Assembly (NCBI GenBank): GCA_024696615.1
Contig: JAILGS010000073.1
Location: forward strand, 1-33,954
Source of the DNA: Lachnospiraceae bacterium
GTDB taxonomy: Bacteria; Bacillota; Clostridia; Lachnospirales; Lachnospiraceae
Direction of reading: 5' to 3'
Length of the DNA: 33,954 nucleotides
Made by a program: the position numbers and the translations under genes. Below, one piece after another: positions 33,897 through 33,954 of the stretch (within the stretch, counting starts at the first letter, position 1; every line of letters starts with the position of its first letter). A model generated the notes under the pieces. The model was not told where the DNA came from. It was given only the letters and a program-made list of their open reading frames with translations, and ran no database searches.

Positions 33897-33954
33897 TTTT
33901 ACTTACCATCTTAAAGTGGCTTGGAATGATTCTCCTTAGTATTTTAGGATTATT
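33887..33954 (+). CDS. Start of a membrane protein, cut by window end; start codon uncertain
   Basis: After an AAGGAGG site (33874-33880) a frame opens with ATC ACG GTA and then encodes ILLTILKWLGMILLSILGL, a clear membrane segment running off the window. The frame has a TGA at 33884-33886, and no ATG, GTG or TTG occurs before ATG 33926. ATC at 33887 has ideal spacing from the site. Such an N-terminal hydrophobic helix resembles DUF2953-type proteins, but this is only a guess from 20 residues. Confidence 0.4.
   Translation, partial: MTVILLTILKWLGMILLSILGL

Noticed and set aside
1-33954. CRISPR array, prophage, insertion sequence or tRNA
   Set aside because: No spaced direct repeats, transposase, integrase, phage gene or cloverleaf sequence was seen; the only repeats are the short tandem ones listed.

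Overview
The window looks like a chromosomal core region of a Gram-positive Clostridia bacterium, most likely of the family Lachnospiraceae. The reasons are moderately AT-rich DNA, strong AGGAGG-type ribosome binding sites, and Firmicutes gene neighbourhoods: rplS-lepB-rbgA-rnhB-(FliK-like)-(FlhB-like)-yraN, der-plsY-gpsA, and nusB-xseA-xseB-ispA-dxs-tlyA-nadK-argR-recN. Nearly all genes lie on the + strand; only a membrane-anchored exported protein of unknown function (10368-11150) and rlmH (16575-17054) are on the - strand. I see no tRNA or rRNA gene, no insertion sequence, no phage gene and no CRISPR array, and no gene-free gap exceeds 300 bases.

Layout. 1-4037: the 3' end of a large U32 peptidase, translationally coupled to a SEDS (FtsW/RodA) glycan polymerase and its class B penicillin-binding protein. 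4107-9390: a promoter and structured L19 leader, rplS, a terminator, then signal peptidase I, the 50S assembly GTPase RbgA, RNase HII, a FliK-like protein, an orphan FlhB-like C-terminal domain and YraN. 9468-11150: pgeF and the exported unknown protein converge on a shared terminator. 11205-16530: der, plsY, gpsA, a PilZ (cyclic-di-GMP) protein and a purine permease, ending in a strong terminator. 16575-18394: rlmH and a zinc-ribbon membrane protein diverge from an intergenic region carrying a perfect 16-bp palindrome, followed by an Asp23 protein. 18430-27392: a possible attenuator, then the nusB-to-recN operon (transcription antitermination, exonuclease VII, isoprenoid synthesis, rRNA methylation, NADP supply, arginine regulation, DNA repair). 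27406-30537: glycogen synthase with a GH13 protein whose catalytic residues appear lost. 30642-33954: a lysine-biosynthesis gene from a good promoter, then unrecognised proteins and the start of a membrane protein cut by the window end.

Points most worth attention. (1) The amylosucrase-like GH13 protein beside glgA has Asn at the nucleophile position and substitutions at the other catalytic positions, so it looks like a glucan-binding pseudoenzyme. (2) Three sporulation loci that commonly border these neighbourhoods (spoIVA after gpsA, spoIIIA before the asp23/nusB cluster, spoIVB-spo0A after recN) are absent from those places, which suggests an asporogenous lineage or rearrangement. (3) Two leaders, before rplS and before nusB, can form mutually exclusive RNA structures. 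(4) A perfect palindrome overlaps a divergent promoter region. (5) The U32 peptidase carries an in-frame 18-bp minisatellite. Motif alignments to families are from memory and no database search was run.
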